A stretch of 64,000 nucleotides of DNA from Mycobacterium sp. IS-3022 (GTDB taxonomy: Bacteria; Actinomycetota; Actinomycetes; Mycobacteriales; Mycobacteriaceae): contig NZ_LQIN01000012.1 in assembly GCF_001500065.1 (NCBI RefSeq), positions 124,001-188,000 of the forward strand. The letters run 5' to 3'. The position numbers and the translations under genes were made by a program. Below are positions 24,054 through 31,963 of this stretch, piece after piece. How positions within the stretch are numbered: position 1 is the first letter of the stretch; every line of letters begins with the position of its first letter. The notes beneath the pieces were generated by a model. The model did no database searches. It saw nothing but the letters and a program-made list of their open reading frames with translations, and was not told the origin of the DNA.

Positions 24054-24072
24054 TATCAACTACTTGTGATTG
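24054..24072. promoter_or_regulatory. CAATCACAAGTA-type operator
   Basis: Read on the minus strand, this is CAATCACAAGTAGTTGATA, 18 of 19 bases identical to 27538-27556. It lies between the divergent aldehyde dehydrogenase (24017) and Rieske oxygenase (24144) genes. It is likely a MarR-type site. Confidence 0.6.
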
Positions 24073-24143
24073 CCTGCGTCAGCATATATCGTCGGTTTAT
24101 CAGGCTCCCGCCGAATGCCGAAAAGCAATGACAGGAGAAGCCG

Positions 24144-25409
24144 ATGGCTCGCTTTCCCAAACCCCCGGAAGGCAGTTGGACAGAGCACTACCCGCAGCTG
24201 GGAACGGAGCCGGTCTCCTACGAGGACTCGATCAGCCCCGAGTTCTACGAGGTCGAGCGTCAAGCCGTCTTCAAGCGGGCCTGGCTCAATGTCGGTCGCG
24301 CCGAGCAGGTTTTACGCAAAGGTAGTTACTTCACCAAAGAGCTCAAGGTGGTGAACACGTCGATCATCGTGGTGCGCACGACCTCGGGCGAGATCAAGGC
24401 GTATCACAACGTCTGCCGCCATCGTGGCAACAAGCTGGTGTGGAACGACATGCCGCTGGAGGAGACCAGCGGTGTGTGCAGGCAGTTCACCTGCAAGTAC
24501 CACGCATGGCGCTACGACCTCGACGGCAACCTGACTTTCGTTCAGCAGGAGGGCGAGTTCTTCGACCTCGACAAGAGCCGCTACGGTCTGGTGCCGGTGC
24601 ACTGCGAGGTGTGGGAAGGCTTCATCTTCGTCAACTTCGCCAAGCAGCCCGAGCAGTCATTGCGTGAGTTCCTCGGTCCGATGATCACCGATCTCGAGGG
24701 CTATCCGTTCGACAAGATGACCTCACGGTTCTACTACCGGTCGGAAGTCAAGGCCAACTGGAAGCTCTACATGGACGCGTTCCAGGAGTTCTATCACGCA
24801 CCCGTACTGCATGCGAACCAGTCACCTACCGCGTACTCGAAGGCCGCTGCCGAGGCGGGATTTGAGGCGCCGCATTACCGCATCGAAGGGCCGCATCGGT
24901 TGGTCAGCACCTCCGGTATCCGGGCGTGGGAGATGGCCGACGAGATGCGCAAGCCGATCGAGGACATCTGCCAGAGCGGCCTGTTCGGGCCCTGGGACAA
25001 ACCGGATCTGGGGGAGATGCCCGTCGGGCTCAATCCGGCCAAATGCGATCCGTGGGGGCTGGATTCCTTCCAGCTGTTCCCCAATTTCGTGATCCTGTTC
25101 TGGGGCCAGGGCTGGTATTTGACATATCACTACTGGCCCACGTCACACAACACGCACCTCTTCGAGGGCACGGTGTACTTCCCTCAGGCGAGAACGCCTC
25201 GCGAGCGCATCGCCCAGGAACTCGCTGCGGTGTCGTTCAAGGAATACGGGCTCCAGGACGCGAATACGCTGGAGGCGACGCAGAGCATGGTCGAGTCGCG
25301 GGTCATCGACGAGTTCCTGCTGTGCGATCAGGAGGTGCTGATCCGCCATCTGCACAAGGAGACCGCGGCCTGGGTCGACGACTACCAGCGCAAGACGGCG
25401 GGGGTGTGA
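24144..25409 (+). CDS. Rieske oxygenase alpha subunit 1
   Basis: 421 residues, ATG 24144 with AGGAG upstream. The Rieske [2Fe-2S] ligands are Cys91/His93 and Cys117/His120 (CRHRGNK and CKYHAW). The catalytic domain has the mononuclear iron ligands His218 and His223 in FYHAPVLH; the bridging carboxylate before them is Glu215 instead of the usual Asp. It would hydroxylate a substrate with O2 and electrons from a reductase, probably the KshB-like one at 27568. It is paralogous to 29387-30646 at identical motif positions and is followed at once by a small partner gene. Confidence 0.94.
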   Translation: MARFPKPPEGSWTEHYPQLGTEPVSYEDSISPEFYEVERQAVFKRAWLNVGRAEQVLRKGSYFTKELKVVNTSIIVVRTTSGEIKAYHNVCRHRGNKLVWNDMPLEETSGVCRQFTCKYHAWRYDLDGNLTFVQQEGEFFDLDKSRYGLVPVHCEVWEGFIFVNFAKQPEQSLREFLGPMITDLEGYPFDKMTSRFYYRSEVKANWKLYMDAFQEFYHAPVLHANQSPTAYSKAAAEAGFEAPHYRIEGPHRLVSTSGIRAWEMADEMRKPIEDICQSGLFGPWDKPDLGEMPVGLNPAKCDPWGLDSFQLFPNFVILFWGQGWYLTYHYWPTSHNTHLFEGTVYFPQARTPRERIAQELAAVSFKEYGLQDANTLEATQSMVESRVIDEFLLCDQEVLIRHLHKETAAWVDDYQRKTAGV

Positions 25410-25410
25410 C

Positions 25411-25752
25411 ATGACCACGGCGACAACGACGAAACTTCCGCCCGAATTCTCTGACCTGGAACAGTTTTCCGACTGGTGCCTGCCGACCGAGGCGGAGCGC
25501 TACGCCAAGCGACTGGCCAGCACCATGCAGGAGTTGCAGGCCTTCTATGACGCCATCACGGCGCGAGCAGAGGAGGCCATCGCTTATTGCGACAAGTTCT
25601 CGCTCGACGACCTGCCCGAGGACGTCCTCAACCTGATGCACCTGCTGTACTCGATGATCCAGGCGTCTTTCCCGGTCGAGTGCTGGAAGCAACCGAAGGT
25701 GCCCGACTCGGGTGCCACGACGCTGGACTGCGTGTCCGAACCCGTTCCGTGA
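25411..25752 (+). CDS. Small partner protein of Rieske oxygenase 1
   Basis: 113 residues, ATG one nt after the Rieske stop. The protein is acidic and probably all-helical. The centre, MQELQAFYDA, EEAIAYCDKFSLDD and LNLMHLLYSMI, is shared with the protein at 30649, which follows the second Rieske gene in the same way. No iron-sulfur or enzymatic motif is visible, and it is not the usual NTF2-like beta subunit of ring-hydroxylating oxygenases. It is probably a dedicated accessory or structural subunit. The stop overlaps the amidohydrolase start (GTGA). Confidence 0.82.
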   Translation: MTTATTTKLPPEFSDLEQFSDWCLPTEAERYAKRLASTMQELQAFYDAITARAEEAIAYCDKFSLDDLPEDVLNLMHLLYSMIQASFPVECWKQPKVPDSGATTLDCVSEPVP

Positions 25753-27011
25753 CCAGCCCGACCGTCCTGCGCGCCGCGCGCTGGGCCGATGTCAAAGCCG
25801 GCGAGGTGCGTTCGCCGGCCGTCGTGGTCGTCGAGGGCAACCGCATCTCTGCGGTGAATCCGCCTGAACTGCCGCCGAATTCGACGATCGTCGATCTGGG
25901 CGATGTCACGCTGCTGCCCGGTCTGATGGACATGGAGCTCAACCTGCTCATCGGCGGGCCCGGCGGTCCCGAGGGATTGCCCAGCCCGATGCACGGCGTA
26001 CAAGACGATCCGGCGTATCGCACCCTGCGCGGTGCGGTGAACGCCCGCACCACCCTTGAGGCCGGTTTCACCACGGTGCGCAACCTCGGCCTCATGGTCA
26101 AGACCGGCGGCTACCTGCTCGACGTCGCTCTGATGCGCGCCATCGACCAGGGCTGGCACGTCGGCCCGCGAATCTATCCGGCCGGTCACGCCGTGACGCC
26201 GTACGGCGGGCACCTCGATCCGACCGTGTTCCAGCGACTCGCACCGGGCATCATGCCGCTGTCGGTGGCCGAGGGCATCGCCAACGGCGTCGACGACGTC
26301 CGCGCCTGCGTGCGCTATCAGGTACGGCACGGTGCCAAACTCATCAAAGTGTCGGCGTCCGGCGGCGTGATGTCGCACAGCACCGCGCCCGGCGCGCAGC
26401 AGTACTCCGACGACGAGTTCGCCGCGATTGCCGACGAGGCTCACCGCGCCGGCGTACGGGTCGCCGCGCATGCGGTGGGGGACAGCGCTGTTCGCGCCTG
26501 CATCAGGGCCGGCATCGACTGCATCGAACACGGATTTCTCGCCAGCGACGAAACCATTCAGCTGATGGCCGACACTCAGACATTCCTGGTCTCGACCACC
26601 TACCTGACCCAGGCCATGGCGATCGACCGCATCGCACCGGAGCTGCGCAAGAAAGCCGAAGTGGTCTTCCCCCAGGCGCAGGCCATGCTGCCCAAGGCCA
26701 TCGCGGCAGGCGTGCGCATCGCCTGTGGCACAGACGCACCCGCGATACCGCACGGACAGAACGCCAAGGAACTCTGCGCGCTGGTCGAGCGCGGTATGAC
26801 GCCGATGCAGGCGATCCGGGCCGCGACGGTCACCAGCGCCGAGTTGATCGAGGCCGACGACGAATTGGGGCTTCTCGCACCGGGATACCTTGCCGACATC
26901 ATCGCCGTGCCCGGCGACCCGTCCGACGACATCGCGACCACGCTGGACGTTCGGTTCGTGATGAAGGACGGTCAGATCTACAAGCACGACGGGGGCGAGG
27001 GTCGTGGCTAG
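25749..27011 (+). CDS. Amidohydrolase family protein lacking the HxH motif
   Basis: 420 residues from GTG 25749, overlapping the small gene's stop. The fold is that of imidazolonepropionase/prolidase-like amidohydrolases. The lysine that is carbamylated in relatives (Lys200 in LIKVSASGG), His241 (AAHAVGD), His261 (IEHG) and Asp329 (GTDAP) are present. The usual PGLIDxHxH is PGLMDMELN, so both histidines are replaced by Glu63 and Asn65. The metal centre must differ from the classical binuclear one. The gene is within the Rieske operon, and hydrolysis of a ring-cleavage or lactone intermediate is a guess. Confidence 0.85.
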   Translation: MTSPTVLRAARWADVKAGEVRSPAVVVVEGNRISAVNPPELPPNSTIVDLGDVTLLPGLMDMELNLLIGGPGGPEGLPSPMHGVQDDPAYRTLRGAVNARTTLEAGFTTVRNLGLMVKTGGYLLDVALMRAIDQGWHVGPRIYPAGHAVTPYGGHLDPTVFQRLAPGIMPLSVAEGIANGVDDVRACVRYQVRHGAKLIKVSASGGVMSHSTAPGAQQYSDDEFAAIADEAHRAGVRVAAHAVGDSAVRACIRAGIDCIEHGFLASDETIQLMADTQTFLVSTTYLTQAMAIDRIAPELRKKAEVVFPQAQAMLPKAIAAGVRIACGTDAPAIPHGQNAKELCALVERGMTPMQAIRAATVTSAELIEADDELGLLAPGYLADIIAVPGDPSDDIATTLDVRFVMKDGQIYKHDGGEGRG

Positions 27012-27486
27012 GGAGACAAACCCAGAACTGGGTATGGAGCTCGGCGACAACATCCTGTGGCACCTCAAGCAGGCGTGGTATTTCTCGCTCACCGCAGTCA
27101 ACGACGCGGTCAGCCAACACGGCGTCAGCACCGCGCAGATCGGTGTGCTGCGCCAGCTCACGAACGAGCCGGGGCTCTCGGGAGCTGAGCTCGCGCGTCG
27201 GCTGCTGATCACGCCGCAGGGCGTGCAACTCGCGGTGAAGGCGCTCGAGCAGCGCGGGTTCGTCGAGCGCAAACCCGATCCACAGCACGCGCGGATCTTG
27301 AAGGCCTACCTGACCGACGAGGGTCGCAGGGTTGCCACCGCGGTCGTCAGCGACGCGATCGCCGCGCATGAGGCGGTGTTCGGCGTGCTCACCCCCGAAG
27401 AGCAGCAGACGTTGCGCGACCTGTTGGCGCGCGTGGTCGAGAAGGGCACCGGGCACACGCTGGTCGACGACCACATCGGCGACTAG
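27004..27486 (+). CDS. MarR family transcriptional regulator
   Basis: 160 residues, GTG 27004, overlapping the amidohydrolase end by 8 nt. It has a winged helix-turn-helix: TAQIGVLRQLTNEPGLSGAE, then ARRLLITPQGVQLAVKALEQ with the recognition helix, and the wing RGFVERKPDPQHARILKAYLT, which keeps the D-x-R pattern. MarR proteins usually bind palindromes of 16-20 bp and release on aromatic or lipid ligands. The motif around 27538-27556 (52 nt downstream of its stop) and at 24054 and 13421 is the likely target. It would control the Rieske, aldehyde dehydrogenase and reductase genes. Confidence 0.9.
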   Translation: MARETNPELGMELGDNILWHLKQAWYFSLTAVNDAVSQHGVSTAQIGVLRQLTNEPGLSGAELARRLLITPQGVQLAVKALEQRGFVERKPDPQHARILKAYLTDEGRRVATAVVSDAIAAHEAVFGVLTPEEQQTLRDLLARVVEKGTGHTLVDDHIGD

Positions 27487-27537
27487 CGGATCAGGCTGCT
27501 GCCGAAGCCGATCTGGCTGTGAGCTATTCCTTGATAC

Positions 27538-27556
27538 CAATCACAAGTACTTGATA
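27538..27556. promoter_or_regulatory. CAATCACAAGTACTTGATA operator
   Basis: The inner palindrome CAAGTACTTG is extended by GATA on one side. A further half site, CTTGATAC, stands at 27530-27537. It lies 9-12 nt before the reductase start. It matches 24054-24072 on the other strand (18/19) and 13421-13432 (12 bp). Confidence 0.6.
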
Positions 27557-27567
27557 CTCTGGGGGTG

Positions 27568-28587
27568 ATGTCGGAACAAGCCGTCGAATTCGCGCCACTG
27601 CGCATCAAGCGGGTGGTGCGCGAAACCAGTGACGCGGTGTCGCTGGTGCTCGACGTGCCCGCCGATTGTTCGCAGCGGTTCCGGTACAGAGCGGGCCAGT
27701 TCCTGACCCTGCGCGTGAAAGTCGCCGGGGATGACCACCGGCGCTGCTACTCGATGTCGTCGTCGCCCCACAACGGCGAAGACCTGCAGATCACCGTCAA
27801 GCGTGACCCCGGGGGGCTGGTCTCCAACTATCTCAACGACACCGCATCCGCCGGCGACGAGATTCACGCCGCGCCGCCGGAGGGCCGCTTCGTCCTGGGT
27901 GAGGCCGAGCGCGACATCGTGGCCTTCGCGGGCGGCAGCGGTATCACCCCCATCTTCTCGTTGATCGGTTTCGCGCTGGTGAGCACCGACCGGCGCGTCA
28001 AGCTGTTCTACGCCAACCGAAGCCGTGACTCGGTGATCTTCGGCGAGTCGCTGAGTGCGCTCGCCGATGCCAATTCCGACCGACTGGCGGTGACCCATCA
28101 CTTCGACGAGGAGTCCGGGGTGGTCCAGCGCGCCGCGGTCGAGGCGTTCGTCGATTCCGGTCGCGACGTCGAGTACTACATCTGCGGTCCCGGACCGTTC
28201 ATGGACACCGTGGAAGCGACGCTTCTCGAGGCAGGGGTTCCGCGAGACCGGTTGCACCTCGAGCGGTTCGAGGTCGCGCCGGCGCCCGTCGACGTGGTGG
28301 AAGCCACCGAGCAGACCGAGGAAGTGGTCATCGAACTGGACCGCAAGACCGTCACCGCCCCTTACCGGGCGGGAAACACGTTGCTGCAGACAGCCCGCAT
28401 CGCGGGGCTGCGGGCGCCGTCGTCATGCGAAACCGGTTCGTGTGGAACATGTATGGCGCGGATCGAGTCGGGCAGCGCCCGGATGCTGAACAACGATGCG
28501 CTCGATGACGACGAAGTGGCCGAGGGATGGGTGCTGACGTGCCAGTCCCTGCCGACCAGCCGAACAGTCCACGTGATCTACGAGTAG
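27568..28587 (+). CDS. KshB-like flavin/[2Fe-2S] oxygenase reductase
   Basis: 339 residues from ATG 27568 (GTG 27565 is possible). There are three domains: FAD-binding with RCYSMSS (59-65), NAD-binding with GGSGITP (122-128) and CGPGPFM, and a C-terminal plant-type ferredoxin with Cys287, Cys292, Cys295 and Cys325. This order is that of the 3-ketosteroid 9-alpha-hydroxylase reductase KshB/HmpX and phenylacetyl-CoA epoxidase reductase. It passes electrons from NADH to a Rieske oxygenase; both Rieske alpha genes flank it and no other such reductase is in the window. The KshB assignment is by architecture and resemblance only. Confidence 0.9.
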   Translation: MSEQAVEFAPLRIKRVVRETSDAVSLVLDVPADCSQRFRYRAGQFLTLRVKVAGDDHRRCYSMSSSPHNGEDLQITVKRDPGGLVSNYLNDTASAGDEIHAAPPEGRFVLGEAERDIVAFAGGSGITPIFSLIGFALVSTDRRVKLFYANRSRDSVIFGESLSALADANSDRLAVTHHFDEESGVVQRAAVEAFVDSGRDVEYYICGPGPFMDTVEATLLEAGVPRDRLHLERFEVAPAPVDVVEATEQTEEVVIELDRKTVTAPYRAGNTLLQTARIAGLRAPSSCETGSCGTCMARIESGSARMLNNDALDDDEVAEGWVLTCQSLPTSRTVHVIYE

Positions 28588-28612
28588 GGGTGCGCAAGAT
28601 GAGGCGGAGGCG

Positions 28613-29356
28613 ATGACACGGGTCGCGGTGGTGACGGGCGGCGCGTCGGGCATGGGGGAGGCAACCTGCCACGAGCTCGGCAGGCGGGGACACAAGGTCG
28701 CGGTGCTCGACCTCAACGGCGATGCGGCGCACCGAGTCGCCGAAGACCTGCGCGCCCAAGGCATCCCGGCGCTCGGCGTCGCGGCCGATGTCAGAGACCG
28801 CCAGGCGGTGGAGGAGGCCTTCGCCAAGGTGCGAACCGAATTGGGACCGGTGCACATCCTGGTCACCAGCGCGGGCGCGGTGGACTTCGCGCCGTTCACC
28901 GAGATCACCGTGCAGGCCTGGCAACGGCTGGTCGATGTGAACCTCACCGGAACGTTTCACTGCTGCCAGGTGGCGGTGCCCGACATGCTCGAAGCGGGTT
29001 GGGGCCGCATCGTGATGATCTCGTCGTCGAGCGCCCAGCGCGGCTCACCCGGTATGGCCCACTACGCCGCGTCCAAGGGCGCGTTGCTGTCGCTGACCAG
29101 ATCGCTTGCCCGCGAATACGGTCCGGCGGGCATCACGGTCAACAACATTCCACCGTCGGCCATCGAGACGCCGATGCAGCACCAGTCTCAGGCCGCCGGC
29201 CACCTTCCGCCCAACGAGCAGATGGCCGCAAGCGTTCCGCTCGGTCATCTCGGCACCGGCGAGGACATCGCCGCCGCCGTCGGGTTCCTGTGCTCCGAGG
29301 AGGCCGGCTTCATCACCGGCCAGACTCTGGGTGTCAACGGCGGGTCGGTGATGTGA
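28613..29356 (+). CDS. Short-chain dehydrogenase/reductase
   Basis: 247 residues, ATG 28613. It is a classical SDR: the cofactor turn TGGASGMGEA at residues 8-17, the acidic residue in LDLNG favouring NAD(H), SSSSAQRG with the catalytic serine, and YAASKGAL with Tyr and Lys; the C-terminal ITGQTLGVNGG is typical of the FabG-like group. It lies 25 nt after the reductase and 30 nt before the second Rieske gene, in the same direction, so it is part of the same operon. Probable substrate: an alcohol or diol formed by the oxygenases. Confidence 0.92.
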   Translation: MTRVAVVTGGASGMGEATCHELGRRGHKVAVLDLNGDAAHRVAEDLRAQGIPALGVAADVRDRQAVEEAFAKVRTELGPVHILVTSAGAVDFAPFTEITVQAWQRLVDVNLTGTFHCCQVAVPDMLEAGWGRIVMISSSSAQRGSPGMAHYAASKGALLSLTRSLAREYGPAGITVNNIPPSAIETPMQHQSQAAGHLPPNEQMAASVPLGHLGTGEDIAAAVGFLCSEEAGFITGQTLGVNGGSVM

Positions 29357-29386
29357 TGAGAGTTCAAACACGACAGGGAGGTTCGC

Positions 29387-30646
29387 ATGGGGAAGTGGCC
29401 TAAGCCGGCGGAGGGCAGCTGGACCGAGCACTATCCGGACCTGGGTACCGGGCCGATCTCGTTCCGCGATTCCATCTCCCCCGAGTTCTACGAACTCGAA
29501 TGTGAAGCGGTTTTCAAGCGGGCCTGGCTCAATGTCGGCCGGGTGGAGGATGTGCCGCGGGTCGGCAGCTACTTCACCAAGGAGATCGACGCCGCCCGGA
29601 CGTCGGTGATCGTCGTCAAGGGCAAGGACCAGCAGATCCGCGCCTTCTACAACATCTGTCGGCACCGCGGAAACAAACTGGTGTGGAACGACTTTCCCAA
29701 TGAAGAGGTCAAGGGCACCTGTCGCCAGTTCACCTGCAAGTACCACGGGTGGCGCTACGACCTCAAAGGCGATCTCACCTTCGTCCAGCAGGAGGGAGAG
29801 TTCTTCGGCCTGGACACTTCGCGGTACGGGCTGAAGCCGGTGCACTGCGACGTGTGGAACGGCTTCATCTTCATCAACTTCGACCCCGAACCGCGGTGGA
29901 GCCTGCGCGAGTTCCTCGGCCCGATGATCACCGCGCTCGATGACTACCCGTTCCACCTGATGACCGAACGCTACGAGTTCGAAGCGCACAACAACAGCAA
30001 CTGGAAGATCTTCGCCGACGCGTTCCAGGAGTACTACCACGTGCCGTCGCTGCACTCGCAGCAGGTGCCCAGCGCGGTGCGGCAACCGAATGCGACGTTC
30101 GAATGCGGGCACTTCCAGATCGACGGTCCGCATCGCCTCGTGTCCACGGCGGGCACGCGCCGGTGGCTGCTCGATCCCGAGTACATGTACCCGGTCGAAA
30201 GGGTCACCCGCAGTGGGCTTGTCGGCCCATGGCGGACCCCGGAGACGCATCAGTCGGCCGGTCTGAACCCGGGCGGGATCGAACCGTGGGGCATCTCCAA
30301 CTTCCAGATCTTCCCGAACCTGGAGATCCTCATCTACCACGGCTGGTACCTGCTGTACCGGTACTGGCCGACGTCGCACAACACCCACAAGTTCGAGGCG
30401 TACAACGCTTTTCATCCGGCGCGCAATGTGCGCGAGCGCATCGAACACGAGGTCGCCTCGGTCGTGCTCAAGGAGTTCGCGCTGCAGGACGCCGGGATGC
30501 TCGGCGGAACGCAGGCGGCGTTGGAGTACGACGTGGTCGACGACTTTCCGCTCAGTGATCAGGAGATCCTCGTGCGACATCTACACCACGAGGCCGTCAA
30601 GTGGGTCGAGGAGTACAAGAACGAGCGCAGTCCGGTGGGGGTGTGA
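29387..30646 (+). CDS. Rieske oxygenase alpha subunit 2
   Basis: 419 residues, ATG 29387 with AGGGAGG 7-9 nt before it. It is paralogous to 24144-25409 with the same motif positions: Cys91/His93 and Cys117/His120 for the Rieske cluster, His218 and His223 for the mononuclear iron (YYHVPSLH), and bridging Glu215. The conserved N-terminus GSWTEHYPDLGTGPIS is shared as well. Differences concentrate in the C-terminal substrate domain, so the two enzymes probably act on successive or related substrates. A small partner gene follows after 2 nt. Confidence 0.94.
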   Translation: MGKWPKPAEGSWTEHYPDLGTGPISFRDSISPEFYELECEAVFKRAWLNVGRVEDVPRVGSYFTKEIDAARTSVIVVKGKDQQIRAFYNICRHRGNKLVWNDFPNEEVKGTCRQFTCKYHGWRYDLKGDLTFVQQEGEFFGLDTSRYGLKPVHCDVWNGFIFINFDPEPRWSLREFLGPMITALDDYPFHLMTERYEFEAHNNSNWKIFADAFQEYYHVPSLHSQQVPSAVRQPNATFECGHFQIDGPHRLVSTAGTRRWLLDPEYMYPVERVTRSGLVGPWRTPETHQSAGLNPGGIEPWGISNFQIFPNLEILIYHGWYLLYRYWPTSHNTHKFEAYNAFHPARNVRERIEHEVASVVLKEFALQDAGMLGGTQAALEYDVVDDFPLSDQEILVRHLHHEAVKWVEEYKNERSPVGV

Positions 30647-30648
30647 CC

Positions 30649-30984
30649 ATGGCGCAGACCCGACTGCCCAGCGCATTCGCCGAGTTCGAGCCGTTTGCCG
30701 AGAAGTGGTGTCTGGCAACGGAACCGGAGCGGTGGGAAGCGCGGCTGAGCACGCCCATGCAGGAGATGCGGAAGTTCTACGACGCGTTCTCGCCCCGCTT
30801 CGAGGAGGCGATCGACTACTGCGACAAGTTTCCGCTCGACGATGTCCCCGACGATGCGCTGAACCTGTTGCATCTCATCTACTCGATGATCATGGTCTCG
30901 ATGGCCGTCGAGATCTTCGGTACGCAGAAGCCCATCGACTCCGCTGACGCGGAGATGCACCGCGTCAGCGCGCCGGTGCCGTGA
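30649..30984 (+). CDS. Small partner protein of Rieske oxygenase 2
   Basis: 111 residues from ATG 30649, 2 nt after the Rieske stop. It shares with the protein at 25411 the blocks MQEMRKFYDA, EEAIDYCDKFPLDD and LNLLHLIYSMI, and a C-terminus ending in PVP. The two ends diverge. The repeated Rieske/small-protein arrangement argues that it is a functional subunit or assembly factor. No known domain is recognised. The TauD-type gene follows after 19 nt. Confidence 0.82.
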   Translation: MAQTRLPSAFAEFEPFAEKWCLATEPERWEARLSTPMQEMRKFYDAFSPRFEEAIDYCDKFPLDDVPDDALNLLHLIYSMIMVSMAVEIFGTQKPIDSADAEMHRVSAPVP

Positions 30985-31003
30985 CGACCAGGACGGGACG
31001 ACC

Positions 31004-31849
31004 ATGACTGTGCTGACGATCAACAAACTCACCGAATCTGTGGGCGCCGAGGTGCTCGGGGTGGATTCCGACGCCCTGGCAGGAGACGATGCGCTCGGCG
31101 CCGCCGTCCTCGACGCGCTGGAAGACAACGGCGTGCTCGTGTTCCCGGGTCTCGGCCTGACGCCCGAGGCGCAGGTGGCGTTCTGCCGGCGACTCGGCGA
31201 CATCGACCACTCGTCCGACGGCCACCATCCGGTGGCCGGCATCTATCCGGTGACGCTGGACAAGTCGAAGAACTCGTCCGCGGCGTACCTGCGCGCCACG
31301 TTCGACTGGCACATCGACGGCTGCACGCCGACCAACGGCGAGTGCCCGCAGAAGGCGACCGTGCTTTCCGCCAAACAGGTGGCCGAGCGCGGTGGTGAGA
31401 CGGAGTTCGCCAACTCGTATGCGGCGTACGAGGCGTTCAGTGACGAGGAGAAGGAACGCTTCGGAGCGCTGCGGGTGGTTCATTCGCTCGAGGCGTCGCA
31501 GCGCCGGGTCACGCCGGATCCGTCGCCGGAGCTGGTGGCCAAGTGGCGCGCGCGCCCCACCCACGAGCATCCGCTGGTGTGGACACACCGCAGCGGCCGC
31601 AAATCCTTGGTGTTGGGCGCGTCGGCGGACTACGTCGTCGGCATGGATCTCGACGAGGGCCGAGCGCTGCTTGCCGACCTGCTCGACCGTGCCACCCGGT
31701 CTGACCTGGTGTACAGCCATCGGTGGTCCGTCGGCGACACGGTCATCTGGGACAACAACGGTGTGCTGCACCGCGCGGCGCCGTACGACCCCGATTCGCC
31801 GCGCGAGATGCTGCGCACGACGGTGCTCGGTGACGAGCCGATCCAATAG
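31004..31849 (+). CDS. TauD/TfdA-family Fe(II)/2-oxoglutarate dioxygenase
   Basis: 281 residues, ATG 31004. The double-stranded beta-helix iron site is visible: His103 and Asp105 in FDWHIDG, the distal His256 in NNGVLHRAAP, and a 2-oxoglutarate-binding arginine in the MLRTTVLG segment (Arg271). Family members hydroxylate taurine, 2,4-D, alkyl sulfates and other small or lipid-like substrates, releasing CO2 and succinate. It is the last gene of the run starting at 27004 or 27568. The specific substrate cannot be predicted. Confidence 0.92.
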   Translation: MTVLTINKLTESVGAEVLGVDSDALAGDDALGAAVLDALEDNGVLVFPGLGLTPEAQVAFCRRLGDIDHSSDGHHPVAGIYPVTLDKSKNSSAAYLRATFDWHIDGCTPTNGECPQKATVLSAKQVAERGGETEFANSYAAYEAFSDEEKERFGALRVVHSLEASQRRVTPDPSPELVAKWRARPTHEHPLVWTHRSGRKSLVLGASADYVVGMDLDEGRALLADLLDRATRSDLVYSHRWSVGDTVIWDNNGVLHRAAPYDPDSPREMLRTTVLGDEPIQ

Positions 31850-31918
31850 CGCTGAGCAGTTGCACAGCACCGGTCGTTGACGACGGCATTGCCGTATGGA
31901 AATCTGATACCCCGATAT

Positions 31919-31933
31919 GAGAATCACGTTCTC
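31919..31933. promoter_or_regulatory. GAGAA-N5-TTCTC operator before P450
   Basis: GAGAATCACGTTCTC is a perfect inverted repeat with a 5-bp spacer, 30 nt upstream of the P450 start at 31964. The same pattern occurs at 47453, 47576 and 60887, in front of functionally related genes. Confidence 0.6.
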
Positions 31934-31963
31934 TCCTGCTGAGATCGTCGAAACGGAGGGCCA

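Noticed and set aside
25584-27272. Minus-strand open frame of ~560 codons
   Set aside because: It opposes the amidohydrolase and MarR genes; no recognisable motif and it would cross several real genes.
27538-27556. KstR2 box
   Set aside because: The inner CAAGTACTTG fits CAAG-N2-CTTG superficially, but the conserved part among sites is the asymmetric AAGTACTTGATA and a MarR gene is adjacent. A KstR2 link was not adopted, although a profile comparison could reopen it.
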